64,000 nt of DNA, from the NCBI RefSeq assembly GCF_030272615.1, contig NC_081406.1, forward strand, positions 244,459,218-244,523,217, given 5' to 3'. Shown piece by piece: positions 10,376 to 22,095 of the stretch; the first letter of the stretch is position 1; each line of letters begins with the position of its first letter. The translations under genes were made by a program, and so were the position numbers. This DNA is from Cryptomeria japonica. Lineage: Eukaryota; Streptophyta; Pinopsida; Cupressales; Cupressaceae. The notes below the pieces were generated by a model. It saw nothing but the letters and a program-made list of their open reading frames with translations, made no database searches and was not told where the DNA came from.

Positions 10376-12635
10376 TGTCCTCGAGGGGAGGCTGAAGCTC
10401 CCCTCTTCCCATTAGTCAGAGAATTTTTGCTTTCCCCAAAGCAACCTTGCAAATTATGTTTCACAGCACCTGACCTTGTCACAGGAGGACTAGTCATAGA
10501 TCTTTTACTCCTCTTTCTTTTTACACTTACAGGAGTTAGGCATGTTTTCTTAGGCCTACCAAGAGAGACCGTACGCCTCCCTTGCCCACTAGCAGGAGAA
10601 AGGGACAAAGTCTTTTGAATTCCAACATCAATTTTCATTTGAGTCTTAAGATTATTTGGAGGCCTACCTCTCCCAAGAGAAACCACTGATGGTGAAAAAA
10701 CCAGAGTTGTTTGGAAAATTGGTAAACTCTTGCATGACTTTGGAGAAGCCAGGGTAATTGGATTATCTTCAAAACCCAATTCTGTTGTAGCCAAAACCAC
10801 AAAAGGATTAGTAGATTCCAAAATTGGAAGGGTCAAGTTTATACCCCCCAAAACATTCTCAATTGAACAAACAACTCTATCAGTAATACCCTCATCCATC
10901 TGATGTGCATGATTCTTAAAAATATCATTTACTTGCTGAACCAGATTCTCATCTGGCATAATAGCTGGGACAACCTCTAATGGATTACTATTCCCTAAGG
11001 AAGATTCATTAGCCATATTAATTTAAACATTCAGAGGGGAATTATTAGACACCAAATTCTTAATTTCCTGAACTAAAGAAGCATCATTAGGAAGACCTAT
11101 GGCAGGTACCTGTTTAATAATTTCCATATCAATCACTGCATTTTTATCTAAATTCACATTCTTTGAAGAATCATAAACCTCTTTATGAGTGCATGAAGGC
11201 AAATTGTCATCCTTACCTTTTATGTGATTATTTGGAATCTTAGGGCAATCTATTGTCAATGAATGATCTACTTCATTTATCAGGGGATTACCATCCATCA
11301 CTATACCCCCGTTATTAGATAACGTCTTCAAAAAAGATGAAAGTGAGACCGAACCCGAAGTGTGATCATTTGGTTTCCTAGAACTATGACACAATGGATT
11401 ATTTTCAAGATTAATGTGACTTGTTTCTACCAATTTATGTGAAGATACATTTCCACATCCTTCAACCAAAGGTCCTACCGACAAACTATCTTTATTAAGG
11501 GATTTAGGGACAGAGCTAACAACCTGCTGGTTTTTCTTAAAATCCATAAGTAACAGAGCATCCAAAAGTAAAGGAGACTTAAGAAGCTCTATATCTAATT
11601 TCTCAATTGACTGGCACCAAGTACCATCACGAGACTTGATATTACAAGTATGGGGGTAGACATTGTTAGGGTTAATAAGAACACAAATTTTTACCAGAAC
11701 CTCCCCCTCCACAAAGTCCATTTTAGATGTTAAAAAAGTTCCAATAGTATTTCCAATTTGCTCAAGAACATCTGGATCCATAAATTCAAAAGGAATTTTT
11801 GATAAACCAAACTAGAAAGGAATAAGTTTCGAACTAGACCAAGTAGGAACGAAAAAAGGTTTCCAAGCCACAACTAAAATTAAATGTTTTCCAAACCAAT
11901 GATGCGAAGTTCTTAATACCTCATCTCTGAAAGAAGGAGAATCAAAGACAATAATAAAAGCATTCACAGACAATAATTGAAAATAATGCATATCCCCCCA
12001 TCTTTTCTACAATTTATGATAAAGCTTTAACAAACTAATTTGATCGCCCCAAATTTCCCCAGAAATAGCATTTGAATGCAAGCAATTCACTTTCTGATCG
12101 ACATAGGAACCCAAAATATCAATACAAGGGATAGGAGCCCAAACCTGTGATGAAGAAACCCTTGGCAAAATAGGATCAGTAGGTATATTACTTACCTTTT
12201 TTGGACTAGCTTCCTTGAGGTTCACATTTACCTTATTTCCCACCTACTGTGAAGAAACAGAAACCCTAGCCGCAGTCTCCTTATTTGCCAAGCCAACGAC
12301 CCTAGCAAACGTTTGCTGATTTCCTAGATCCAAAGACCATTTCCCCAAAAAACCCTTCAATTGCTTCTCAAAATTCCCTTGATTCTCACCATTATTAAAA
12401 CGCCCTCAAGTGAATCTCCTTCCATTGTTATTCTGCCTCCATGCCACACTGCGTCTATTTCGAAAGAAGCCTTGAAATATTTTGAAACTAGCTAAAAAAC
12501 CTTGTTATTTCTGCTCCGGTTTACCTGTATCGCCATGTCCTTCCATCTGTCATTCGTGTAGACCCACTGCAGAACATGAGGTGGATCTTCCCAACCCACA
12601 TCCGCCCATGAACCCAAATGCCTTCTATCGGCCAT
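10372..12635 (-). pseudogene. LINE ORF1 (DUF4283-type nucleic-acid-binding protein)
   Basis: A start at 12635 (MADRRHLGSWADVGWEDPP) fits the 5' position. The middle (about 12000-11700) reads in pieces like DUF4283: FRDEVLRTSHHWFGKHLI, then WFGLSKIPFEFMDPDVLEQI. The C-terminal half (11016-10372) is basic, with KRKRSKRS and RRTVSLGRPKK, suited to nucleic-acid binding. In-frame stops (for example 11023-11025) and frameshifts break it. The end overlaps ORF2 by an ATGA. This is the usual ORF1 architecture of plant L1 elements. Confidence 0.75.
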
Positions 12636-13292
12636 GATTGTATTCATTTACTGAAATTTGTAACCCTAAAAATCTGTTATTGTTGCAGCAAACCCTAACT
12701 GTCAAATATTCACTCCGTTGAACTCCTTGGAATAGCCTGGCAGGAGGTTCTATTCATTGTCCTGTGGTCGAGCTTAAACTGTATAGTAGCAAAGACTTTT
12801 TCAATTTCACCAATTCCTATGACGCATTACAAGGTGATGACACTCAGATCTATTGAAATTCTATTCCAATCTGTTATTATCCGCCTCCAATTTCAATGCA
12901 TTACTGGTTAAGACAGGCGATATATATAACCGTTTACAGGATGGGTGTGTACAGAAATGGTGTAAAACTTATTGTCTCATAGATGTGGAATTGATGTGTC
13001 TTCTTTGTTTGATGTGACCCTTTTGCTAGTTGCTTGATACACAGTGAATTCAACACTCATCAATCAACATATATTGCACCACTTACAAGCAAAGAAAACT
13101 GTAGACCATCTTCAAAAATTGCTATCTTAACGCTGGTCTGCAACCAAACCTCCATGACCAACACCATTAGGCTGTGTGGGGACCATATTTGAGTATCCCA
13201 GACTCAAAAGATGAATTGAAATTGTGGCAGGAGCAGTCGCGGATAGATTAGGGGTGTCGTCAGAAGAAGCCCTTATTGCGGCAAAATTTTGC
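12636..13292 (-). other. LINE 5' untranslated region
   Basis: About 650 bases lie between the ORF1 start and the 5' target duplication. No coding potential or recognised promoter motif is seen; an internal promoter would be expected here by analogy with other LINEs. Confidence 0.5.
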
Positions 13293-15871
13293 CTCTCATT
13301 TCAACTATTAGTCACACTTGCATAGCATAGTTAAAACATTTCAATCTTGAACCTCCATAAGCATCCATAGTGCAAAAAGCTATTGAGAGCTACACTAACT
13401 TGGAACTTGTAGAGGAGAGAAACAAAGGAGAAGGAGCTAAGAGCATGTTAGAAGGCATTTGAAGATGCCTTGTGATATTTGTTTCCCTAGTTAGATACTT
13501 TAGCATGTTTTTACTATCCCTTTTGATATGCTTGCTTAGATTAGTTTTTGGTTGAATAACACTAACCTTTGATCCTTGTTTCTTTTTCTTTTTGTGTGTT
13601 ATACGACCACAGGCTTTAGTCTAACCATTGTCCATTTTGCAGAGCATCATATGCAATATTCATTTGTGAGATGTATCTGCATGTGCAAACATTGAATTAA
13701 TGTTTCAGTAGCAAAGGAGAAGTGTGAAAGAGTGTGAAGAAGTGGAAAGAGCAGAGTTTGAGTATCTGTGCTTAATCATAACTGTAACTAGGCATGTGGA
13801 GATGCTATTTCATCAGTTCATGATTCTCTAGATGTAATCTGAATATTTTTGTAAGACAGTTCTCAAGTCTTCCTCGGGGTTGTAACCCTTCTTCTTTTGT
13901 GATTTGAGTAGTGAGCTCTAGGTAGTGCGTTTGAATGCATGTGCATTCCCCATTGAAATATTTCACTTACTCCTAACAGGATATTATCTCATTGTGGGTA
14001 GGTTCCCACTGTGGTTTTTCCCTTAACTGGGTTTTCCACGTCAAAAATCTTGGCGTTATGTGTGTTATTGATGTGGTGATGGTTTATGCTTTCGTTGCTA
14101 ATAATCAGATCTAAATTTAAGTTTTAGCTGTATAGAGTTTATGAGCAAACTGATTCACCCCCCCCTCTCAATTTGTTGCCTTGTTTCAAACATATTACAT
14201 TCAAGCAAACACATAAACAAGAATTCAACACAGATGTGAGGCTAGTCTAGCAAGTCATCCACCTCCCAATCTTGCTTAACATTATTTAGCGATGGTTAAA
14301 AAGATGCAAGAGGAGCCACAACAAGAACAATAGATAGAGCTAGAACAATTTCCAAACAAGGACTTGTAGCATCCTAAATTGTACTACTTTACAGTTTTGT
14401 CCATATTTGGGCCCTCGCCTTAGCATTCGTGCTCTAAGGCCTAACTATGACCTAATTCTACTCATACTATGCAATTTTACCACCATCTTCACCTCACACT
14501 TCATCCTGCCCTCAATTTCTAGTCTCTGATTAGGCAAGACTAGGCCATGGTCCTCTAGTCCTCCCAATTAGGACCCAATTTTGGGCCCCTTAATGATCAT
14601 AAGGTTTGGGTAGGAATCTGGACCCCATGTCGGTTGATGTTAGAAAATTAAACTGTTTTTCGATGAGCAAGTATAAAAGGAGGTCTACCCCTCTCATTTT
14701 GATATATCCAAAAAATTAATCACACATTTATAAAGAAATCAAGAATTCAATTTCAAGTGAGCAAGCAATCAATCTTCTTTCAAGCATTGGAGCAGAGATA
14801 AAGTCAAGATTCAAGAATTGGAGTTAAAATTCATTTTCTATGTCATTGAAGACTTCATGAAACCCTAATTCCATGTGAATACAAACAAAACTTCACAAGG
14901 AGGTATAGTGTTTATGTTTTAGTCATTATTCAACATCTCCCTCAAAAGGAGAACCTTAACATAATTACTACAAATCAATCATATTTCATTTCTATTCCAT
15001 GGTTAATTTCAAAACCAAGGTTTGACCTAAGGCAAACCCCTATTCCCAACCTATTTCCCTTCTCTATTGTGTGTAGGAGCAAGTACAAAGATGGGATATT
15101 CAAAATTGGCTTTATTTACAGTGAAAATCAATCCCACATTACAGTACGAAACGTGCAGAGGACCAGATCGACCACCATCTTGGTCCTGACAAATCAAGAG
15201 CTCCTTCTAGGAGCACGTCTAAATACTCTTACAATTATCAAATCCAGGCTCATGGCTCGATCCAACAATTATAACTTACTGTTCATGTATTTTTACATCA
15301 ATTCTAGCACATTTACCCTAATTTCAACATTTTCACAATTCAACTTAAAAGAAGGCAGTCCAATCAAATCTAGTAAATCCAATAGAATTCTCAGCCCTTA
15401 TCCTTGCTAGTAAGTGGCTAGATCCACTAGATTTACACCCCCCTCTTTCAATGTAATGGTACTTAAGTAAAAATTAGCGGTTCTCATCATTCTTGTGGTG
15501 GAAACCCTAATTTTTCACCATTACATGACCATTCTCTAAGTATTAGTCACTTTATTTATCACTAGGAGCTAGGATTAATGCTTTTGATAATATTGAAGAT
15601 AAATCATGATTAATCTCATACATATCATTAGAACCAATAGTATCCACATTATTAGCATCATCAACATCATTAACATCAATATCATTATCATCCAAATCAA
15701 TCAAAATAGGATCTTTAATGCATACATGAAATGAATCATCTTTTTGTTTAAATAATTTTGACTTTTGATTGATGGATTAAGATGAACTTCCTTCCTTAGG
15801 CTAGGAAAAGGTTGGAAAATGGGATCAAGTCAACATTTGGCATATTAGGGGAGGAAATGGTTTAGGAAGCA
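13293..15871 (+). repeat. Composite 3.5-kb direct repeat, copy 1, right part
   Basis: The segment matches 55118-57580 and ends at TTTAGGAAGCA, where the two copies diverge abruptly. It is itself patchwork. The piece at 13307-14170 ends like a copia LTR (GGTAGGTTCCCACTGTGG, then ACTGATTCACCCCCCC). A TG...CA unit follows at 14365-15525. The last 340 bases resemble, on the minus strand, the Tat-like sequence continuing at 57240-57580 and beyond. Copy 1 has about 70 bases near 14530-14600 that copy 2 lacks. Confidence 0.7.
14365..15525 (+). repeat. LTR-like unit TGTAGCATCC...CCATTACA inside copy 1
   Basis: The unit starts TGTAGCATCC and ends TTTTTCACCATTACA, giving TGTA...TACA ends. It contains a TATA box GTATAAAAGGAGG at about 14671. 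The same unit sits at 56173-57238 in copy 2. No target duplication was seen, so it may be a remnant solo LTR that was already inside the composite before duplication. Confidence 0.45.
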
Positions 15872-18343
15872 TGTTTGTGTTAAGTAGTGCTTCTGTTTTC
15901 ACATAGAGTAGTGCTATTGTAACATAACGTTTTAGAAAAGGCCATGTAGCCGATAAAATATATTTTCTTAGTCTTGTGGAAACCAACCATATGGTCGGAT
16001 TTTACTAACTTTTTGCTTCATGTGCAGGTTTTAAACTAACCCCGTTTGTTACTTAAAATCAAAAACTTTCATTTAGTGCTCTAAAAATAAATCAACAACA
16101 CAAATTTTATTTCTTGCAAGTTAGGATCCATTTTGTTTTGGTGATCTAAAATTCACAAAAGCAAATTTCATTACTTGCAAGTTAGGATTCCAATTTTCAT
16201 TTGGTGCTCTAAAAATCAACAAAACAAATTTGCTTTCATTGCAAGTTAGGGATACACTTTATTTTGGTGCTTAAAAACAAGACAAATTTTATTTCTTGCA
16301 TCCAACTAAAACTCACAATCAACACTTCATTTTGTGCAAGTTAAAAAGAATCCAAAATTTGTCAAAGTTATTCTCAAAATGATTTACTTCATGCATACAT
16401 GTTTCAAATTCAGTTGACCAGGATTTTCAATTCCTAGTTACTCAAACATTTTTCCTTTGAGGTTAAAAAAAGAACATCATGATTGTTGGAGCAACATCTT
16501 CAAATAGATAGAATATTATTGCAATGGCAAGTTAAAAAGAACAAGTGCATTTCATGTTTGGCACACTTGTGCAAAAAGAGTTGGTCGAGTGGTCCTACTT
16601 CTAACACACACTATCCTCTCCCTTGGCTTTTGTGGTCCTAGGTGCAAGAGAAAAGTGTTAGTAACACTCAAGTTTTATCTTTTTAAGAGAGGCCTGCCAA
16701 GAGACACATCACTCTTGGTAATGACCTCGCGCGGTAAATCCTTCAAGTCGCTATAGAAATTAGGTGAGCGGAAGTTGTAGCCTTGGGTATAGTTGTTTCT
16801 ACAGTGTAACTTGCCGAAAGGACAAATGGGCCCCACCACAAGTTACAAGGCTCTTAAGTGAGTCACTGCAGAATGAAATTATGCCCAAAAACATCAAACA
16901 ATACTAAACACCTTTAAGTAGTAGCCCACCCATTCTATTGATTGAGGATATTTGTGATAAATTCAGTGCAAGAAAATAGAAGGTTTTGCTCCCAAGATAC
17001 TCACCATACATATTTCCTTGAGTAGAAATGTAGTTTTTTAAAAGTCACTTGTGGCTTGATGAAAGTGATGACTCCCCCATCATAGGGATCATCTATTTGT
17101 TATGCTCGTGCAAGACTTAGTATATCACATCCTTACCTGCCACGACGAGATTCATAAGGTATGTAGTACCAAAGTCAAAGAAATATCAAGATGTGGGCTG
17201 AAATTATCACAACTAGCCATTTGACCATAGGGATAAAAAGTGCTTGAAGTGTTTTCATTTTTGAGTCAAGACCAGTACAAATTGAGCCGACTTCAGGCTT
17301 TGGAAAACACCTGAAATACATTTGAAGAAAAGGGTCACTAAAAGTTCAAAAGATTGGGTTGCTCTAAGACCCATACTTACTTGTGCCTTTTGAGGCAACA
17401 TTATTGTGTTTGTGTGCTTGCTTTGTTTTCTTGTCAAAGAAACATCATAAAATCCAAAATCCAAAACAAGTATTCATCCAACACAAACATTTTCAAAAAG
17501 ATCAAAAACAAAGAGCAACAACAAAAAGTATCAAACTATATGACCATTCTTCACATCTTGAGAAAGAAGAATCTTCATCAAAACATCAACTTGAAGAAAA
17601 GACCATTGAGATCAAAAGCTCTTATCAAAAGGAGGAAATTATTCTATCTTAATGGACAAATCTTTGTCTCTCATAGAACCTTCCTATGTCACATGCGTCT
17701 ATATCTTCAAGGGAAATCAAACGAATTTGATCAACAATCATTAAACCATAGAGCTTTTATGCAATATCGAGCTTTGAGTTATCACAAAAACAAAGGAGGC
17801 AAAATCAATCCCGATTTCTTTCCTAACATTTGCATCACATATAACGTAGCTCAGGAAGAACCACCAACTCCCGAAAGAGAAGAGGAAGAATTTGTCCCAT
17901 ATGTGACACAAAGCTTTTATTGAAGTTCACATTTCATCCATTATCATATCCATATCTCATCAACTCCATTCCAACTCTCAAAACACCCAAAGGTTTTTGT
18001 CCCAAGTTCTATTTTCAAAATTTCTTGAATCAAACACAAAAAAATCACTTTTAGATTGTCTCTACATCTAAGATAAACTCATCCTAAGAGGCATTTCTAC
18101 ACAAGTTAAAACTAGTCTATGAGTGCATCCTCTCATTACTAGGTAGTTAAGTCTGTAACACATCTCAAATTTCTCTAAACCTTATCACATCACACTTTGT
18201 CAAACACAACAAAGCAATTCAAGAAAGAACTTTGGTAGAATCTACCTTTAGTGCTAGGGATCCGTATGCAAAAAAATTTACAAAACATCAATCTTTCATT
18301 CCATCAACAACTCATCATCATTTTCATCAAACTTCAAAACAAA
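15872..18343 (+). other. Leader region before Tat-like gag
   Basis: About 2.5 kb lie between the repeat end and the gag start. I see no convincing gene. No primer binding site is recognisable just after 15871, which weakens the idea that 15871 is the true inner LTR end. The stretch 16800-16870 (GGGCCCCACCACAAGTTACA) and the degenerate repeats before it look like retrotransposon leader sequence. A basic, low-complexity open frame at 17354-17923 has no recognised family; long leaders with an extra frame are known in Ogre-type elements, so it is noted only as a possibility. Confidence 0.4.
16060..16320 (+). repeat. Degenerate tandem repeat, about 78-bp period
   Basis: Three to four units share TTTGGTGCTCTAAAAAT, CAACAAAACAAATTT and CTTGCAAGTTAGGA in the same order. 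The repeat is diverged and non-coding, sitting in the retrotransposon leader. Confidence 0.6.
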
Positions 18344-19870
18344 ATGGCTCATACCAAATCAAGATCTAGACAACAAGAAATTGAAGAGGAAGAGGAAGAA
18401 AATATCAATGAGTTCCAAGAATCCCTTGGAGGAAATGTAAATGATGAAAATCCACACACTCCTACTCCTGCAGAAATAGAAAGGGCACAAAACAACCCTC
18501 TCTTTAATAGACTTTTTCATGAGATACTCAAGAGTAATGTTGATGCTCACTTTTTAAGACTTGCTCAAGAAGGAGCTAAACTACCCTCTGACTTTGATGT
18601 TGCACAACTAAGACAAGCATCAGAACGCCAAAGTCGTAATGAGGATGAAAGAGGTCGAGAACACATTAGATACAACTTTCATCAAGGTAATCCCCCACCT
18701 CCTCCTCCTCCTCCTCCAAATGAAATAGAAATGTTGTGGCAACAAGTTGAAAATCTCACCCAACAACTTCATAGTGGTGTGAAAACTAATCAATTTTCAC
18801 TCAATGAAATTTGTCCCTATCCCTTTTGATAGGAGCCTTCATATGACACCTTTTCCATGAGGGTTCGAAACACTCAAGTTTGAAAAATACAGAGGAAAAG
18901 GAGATCCTCATGATCATGTTTGAGAATTCCATTCAGCTTGCCTCGAAGTAGCATACGAGCATATGTACCTAATGCACCTTTTTCCCCAAAGCTTGGGAGG
19001 AACAACCACATCATGGTTTTCCCGATTACCATGTGGCATTAGGATATTTGAAGAGCTCATCCAGAAGTTCCTGGCACATTACTCATACAATATTGAACGT
19101 GATATCACAATGGTTGATCTATGTAACACTAAACAAAAACCAGGTGAGCTATTTTCAGTCTTGTTGCAATGATGGCACCAAATGTCTAGCAGACATTCTC
19201 TTCAGTTACCTGAACAAGAACTAGTAGAAATATTTATTTCCAGCTTAAATGAAGAAATTTAATTTCACTTAGACGTAAAAGACATAGATTCTTTCAATGA
19301 CATGATCACAAAAGGCTAGAAATGTGAGTGGGCTCTCATCAAGAAAGGACTTATCAAAATCTACAATGAACCAAAGGATGGCCCTCGTCCACGCTTCAAT
19401 AGTGACAAGCCTAACTTCTGGAACAAAAACAAAAATATCATCAATGACGGGGTTGTGGATGGAAGAAATATCATAAGTGCACAACCTGTGGTTTGATTTG
19501 CACGCCAGAATCCCCCACCCAAGAATAACAAAGTTGCTCCTCCAAATCAAGGACGCAACACATCTCAAGAGGAACCCAAACAACATCAACAAAATTTTAA
19601 ACCAAAACAGACATACACTCCCTTAAGGGAACCCATCAAAATAGTGTTACGACAGTTGGTTTCTCAAAATCTAGTGACCTTACCCAAAACATCAAATTAT
19701 GAACCTCAAGTCAAACCTTCATAGTGGAGGGATACTGAACATTGCGATTTCCATCAAGGGAAAAGGACATAAGACAAGCAATTGTCATAGATTGAAAGAT
19801 CATATTCAGGATCTTATTGACTGAGGTGAAATCAAAATCGAAGGACATGACCCAAATATAACAAACAATA
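18344..19870 (+). pseudogene. Tat/Ogre-like gag
   Basis: The start MAHTKSRSRQQEIEEEEEEN at 18344 leads to an acidic N terminus, a run of nine prolines (about 18690-18718) and EIEMLWQQVENLTQQL. The capsid-like region follows in broken frames: KFEKYRGKGDPHDHV, FPQSLGGTTTSWFSRLP, FEELIQKFLAHYSYN and DLCNTKQKPGELF. Downstream a CxFHxxxGHxTxxC-like knuckle (HCDFHQGK..., about 19740) is degraded. At least one frameshift (about 18826) and several stops are present. The 'G..DP..H...F' and 'W..LP..SI..F..L...F' pattern is the retrotransposon gag fold of plant Ty3/gypsy Tat elements. Confidence 0.75.
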
Positions 19871-20130
19871 ATCATCTCATGTTTAAAATTCCACTTCCAT
19901 CACAAGATTAAAGGGGTCCTTCCATTTCAAGGAGAAACACAGATACTATTGATTATATGCAAGCCGCATATAATTACACTGTGAATCACCTATATGATGC
20001 CAGTGAACAGATTGTAACTATAACCATCAAAGATCCCAGCTCCACTTGCAATGTTGTTACACATCGCAGCAAGATTACCATAAAAGCAGCTCCACAAGGC
20101 ACCCCATCTATCCCAAAGTAGTATAACCTT

Positions 20131-20940
20131 GTGGACCAATTAGAGAAAACGCCCGCACTAATATCTATCTTAGAGCTATTATGCCTATCTCCATCCCATA
20201 AAACAATCTTGGATCAAGCTCTCCAAGAGGCGTCAATCCCTGCAAACCTAAATACAGATCAGTTCCAAGCCATGGTTGGAAATCTAAGGTCATCACCTTG
20301 TCTCTCTTTTTCTGAAAGTGACAACTCCTCCTTCCAGCAACCTCATAATAACTCACTCCACATTGAAGGGTTTATCAACCAACATAGGATCAAGCAAGTC
20401 TTGATCGACAATGGAGCAAGCCTGAATATCTGTACTCTACAATTAGTCACAACTTTGGGGTATGCCATTGAATCAGTGGATCCCCGCAAGAAGATAACAA
20501 TCAAAGGCTATGATGATGCAAAGCTTTCATCCAAAGGAGCTGTGGTGCTACCAATCCAAGTGGTCCCTGTGGTGAAACACATCATCTGTCAAGTTTTGGA
20601 CCTTCCTCTACCATATAATTTATTGTTAGCAAGACCTTGGTTACATGCCATGCAAGTCATCCCATCCACCTACCATCAGTGTATCAAGTTCCCACATAAT
20701 GGTGTAGAATTCACAATCCTGGGCAATGCAAACCCCTTTGCATATTGTCATAATATTAGTCATCAACTAGAGATTACCGTTCCCAACAATAAAGAAGCCA
20801 TCTCCTCCACATCATATGTAAGTCTAGCTTTTCTTTACAGTTCAAACACCAGTATACCCAAGCAAGAGAAGCTCAAGATGAAAATAGCAGAGGAAGGCCT
20901 TGGGGAATACAATTTGAGCCAACTCTTTTGTGTGGGATAA
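20131..20940 (+). pseudogene. Tat/Ogre-like aspartic protease region
   Basis: An open stretch of 269 codons starts MDQLEKTPALISILELL. The active-site block is QVLIDNGASLNICTL, with D-N-G in place of the common D-S/T-G, which is usual in Tat/Ogre proteases. It continues with LGYAIESVDPRKKITIKGYD and the typical LPYNLLLARPWLHAMQ motif. It lies between gag and RT of the same element and is continued by a separate frame at 20941. The protease region itself is uninterrupted although its neighbours are broken. Confidence 0.8.
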
Positions 20941-22095
20941 ATGCCTACTTCTCCTAGAACTCATGGCAAACCTCTACGGTTAATTCAAACGCCACTGATC
21001 AAGCCAACATGTACTTTGATGTCATTCATCCTTGGAAAGAGTCAAGAAGAAGAGACCGGAGATGAGGACTTAGCAGAATGGATCTATAAAGATCCTATCA
21101 CCATAGAAATCCCACAAGCTAAGCTTCCCACATATCAATATGGCAAAGGCGTTCTCATTATGCAAAGAATGGGTTATGATGGTCAAAGTGCTTTGGGACC
21201 TTGCAAGCAAGGATGACATGAACCACTGCAGCCGGAATTAAAACCCAAAGATAACACTAGCCTAGGCTTTCAAAAGGAGATCCTTCCTAAGCTCTAATTC
21301 AAAGGGAAACCCAACAAACCACTATATTAGCCTATTACAAAGAGGTCACCTTTGATTATAAAAGCAGCACCGTGCACCATAGCAATTGCCCCATTGAGGC
21401 TAAAAATACCAGCAAAAACATCCACAATACCGATCATCCCACCAATCAAACCAGTGATCCCATCAGCAACATCAAAAACATCAATAGCACGATTAGCAGC
21501 AACAACTGTATCTGAACCCACAACAGTATCTACGACATCAGCAGTTCCAGCAGAAGCAACAGAGTCAATGCTATCGATACTCCTTGTATCGGATTCATTG
21601 ATCCCCATATTCCTTCTAGCAACACCACTGATTTGATCTACAAAGGTACATCAACCGATTACACTAGCAGTATTTAACTCAAAGGATATCCTAGTATGGT
21701 ATAGTAACCGGTTACTGGAAAGTGACTCAAAAACTGACTCACACGAATGGGCATTTTATTCCATACAACTTAATACTTCAGATGAAGAAGACACATCACC
21801 ACCTCCACCCCGCAAAGACATCCCTGTTTATGGAGAAGCACAGATAAAGACCTCTTGGGTACTTGAGCTGGAAACTTCTTCCACAGACCCTACATCACAT
21901 CCTACACTTGATTATGATAGGGACAGTACCATCAATGACCTTCACCATAACGTCTTAACCCTCACTGACACATCTAACAAACTTAACCTAATCGATGAGG
22001 TAATGCCCCTTATCCATCCTGAACTCATCAAATTGAACTAGCCTAATCCCCCATGTCTTGAACTTTTCCAAAACAATGAGGCGATCATTGACTTT
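20941..22095 (+). pseudogene. G-patch-like segment and protease-RT spacer
   Basis: The first 90 codons end with IMQRMGYDGQSALGPCKQG and, past a stop at about 21214, HEPLQPELKPKDNTSLGF. This M-G-Y...G-L-G pattern resembles the G-patch found between protease and RT in some Tat/Ogre elements; the glycines are partly lost here. From 21350 to 21640 the sequence is a CAN/CAT-rich low-complexity stretch with no family resemblance. Acidic sequence (NTSDEEDTSPPPP-like, about 21780) leads toward RT. Confidence 0.5.

Larger units (their letters stand above)
7316..13292 (-). mobile_element. L1-type LINE with RNase H, internally deleted
   Basis: The minus-strand element has its 3' poly(A) (a T run from 7315) at the left and its 5' end at 13292. 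It is bracketed by 14-bp duplications CTCTCATTTCAACT (7302-7315 and 13293-13306). The empty site is seen in the other copy of the host repeat at about 55105. Order on the minus strand: 5' UTR (12636-13292), ORF1, ORF2 endonuclease, then a jump to the zinc-binding and RNase H end. The RT catalytic core is missing. At about 5.98 kb it appears complete at both ends apart from that deletion. Confidence 0.9.

Noticed and set aside
6313-15871. Composite repeat copy 1 as an independent solo insertion with a target duplication
   Set aside because: Flanks (..TATGT before, TGTTT after) do not match as a 5-bp duplication; only a weak ATGT overlap at a shifted boundary is seen.
15871-15900. Primer binding site after the putative 5' LTR
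   Set aside because: The sequence TGTTTGTGTTAAGTAG shows no match to common plant tRNA 3' ends; reported as missing rather than forced.
17354-17923. 189-codon open frame as a real host gene
   Set aside because: Overlapping frames of similar length, basic low-complexity content and position in a retrotransposon leader; kept only as a possible leader frame in the feature note.
21327-21636. Overlapping open frames on both strands with alanine/valine/isoleucine-rich products
   Set aside because: CAN-type trinucleotide low-complexity in the protease-RT spacer; no family resemblance on either strand.
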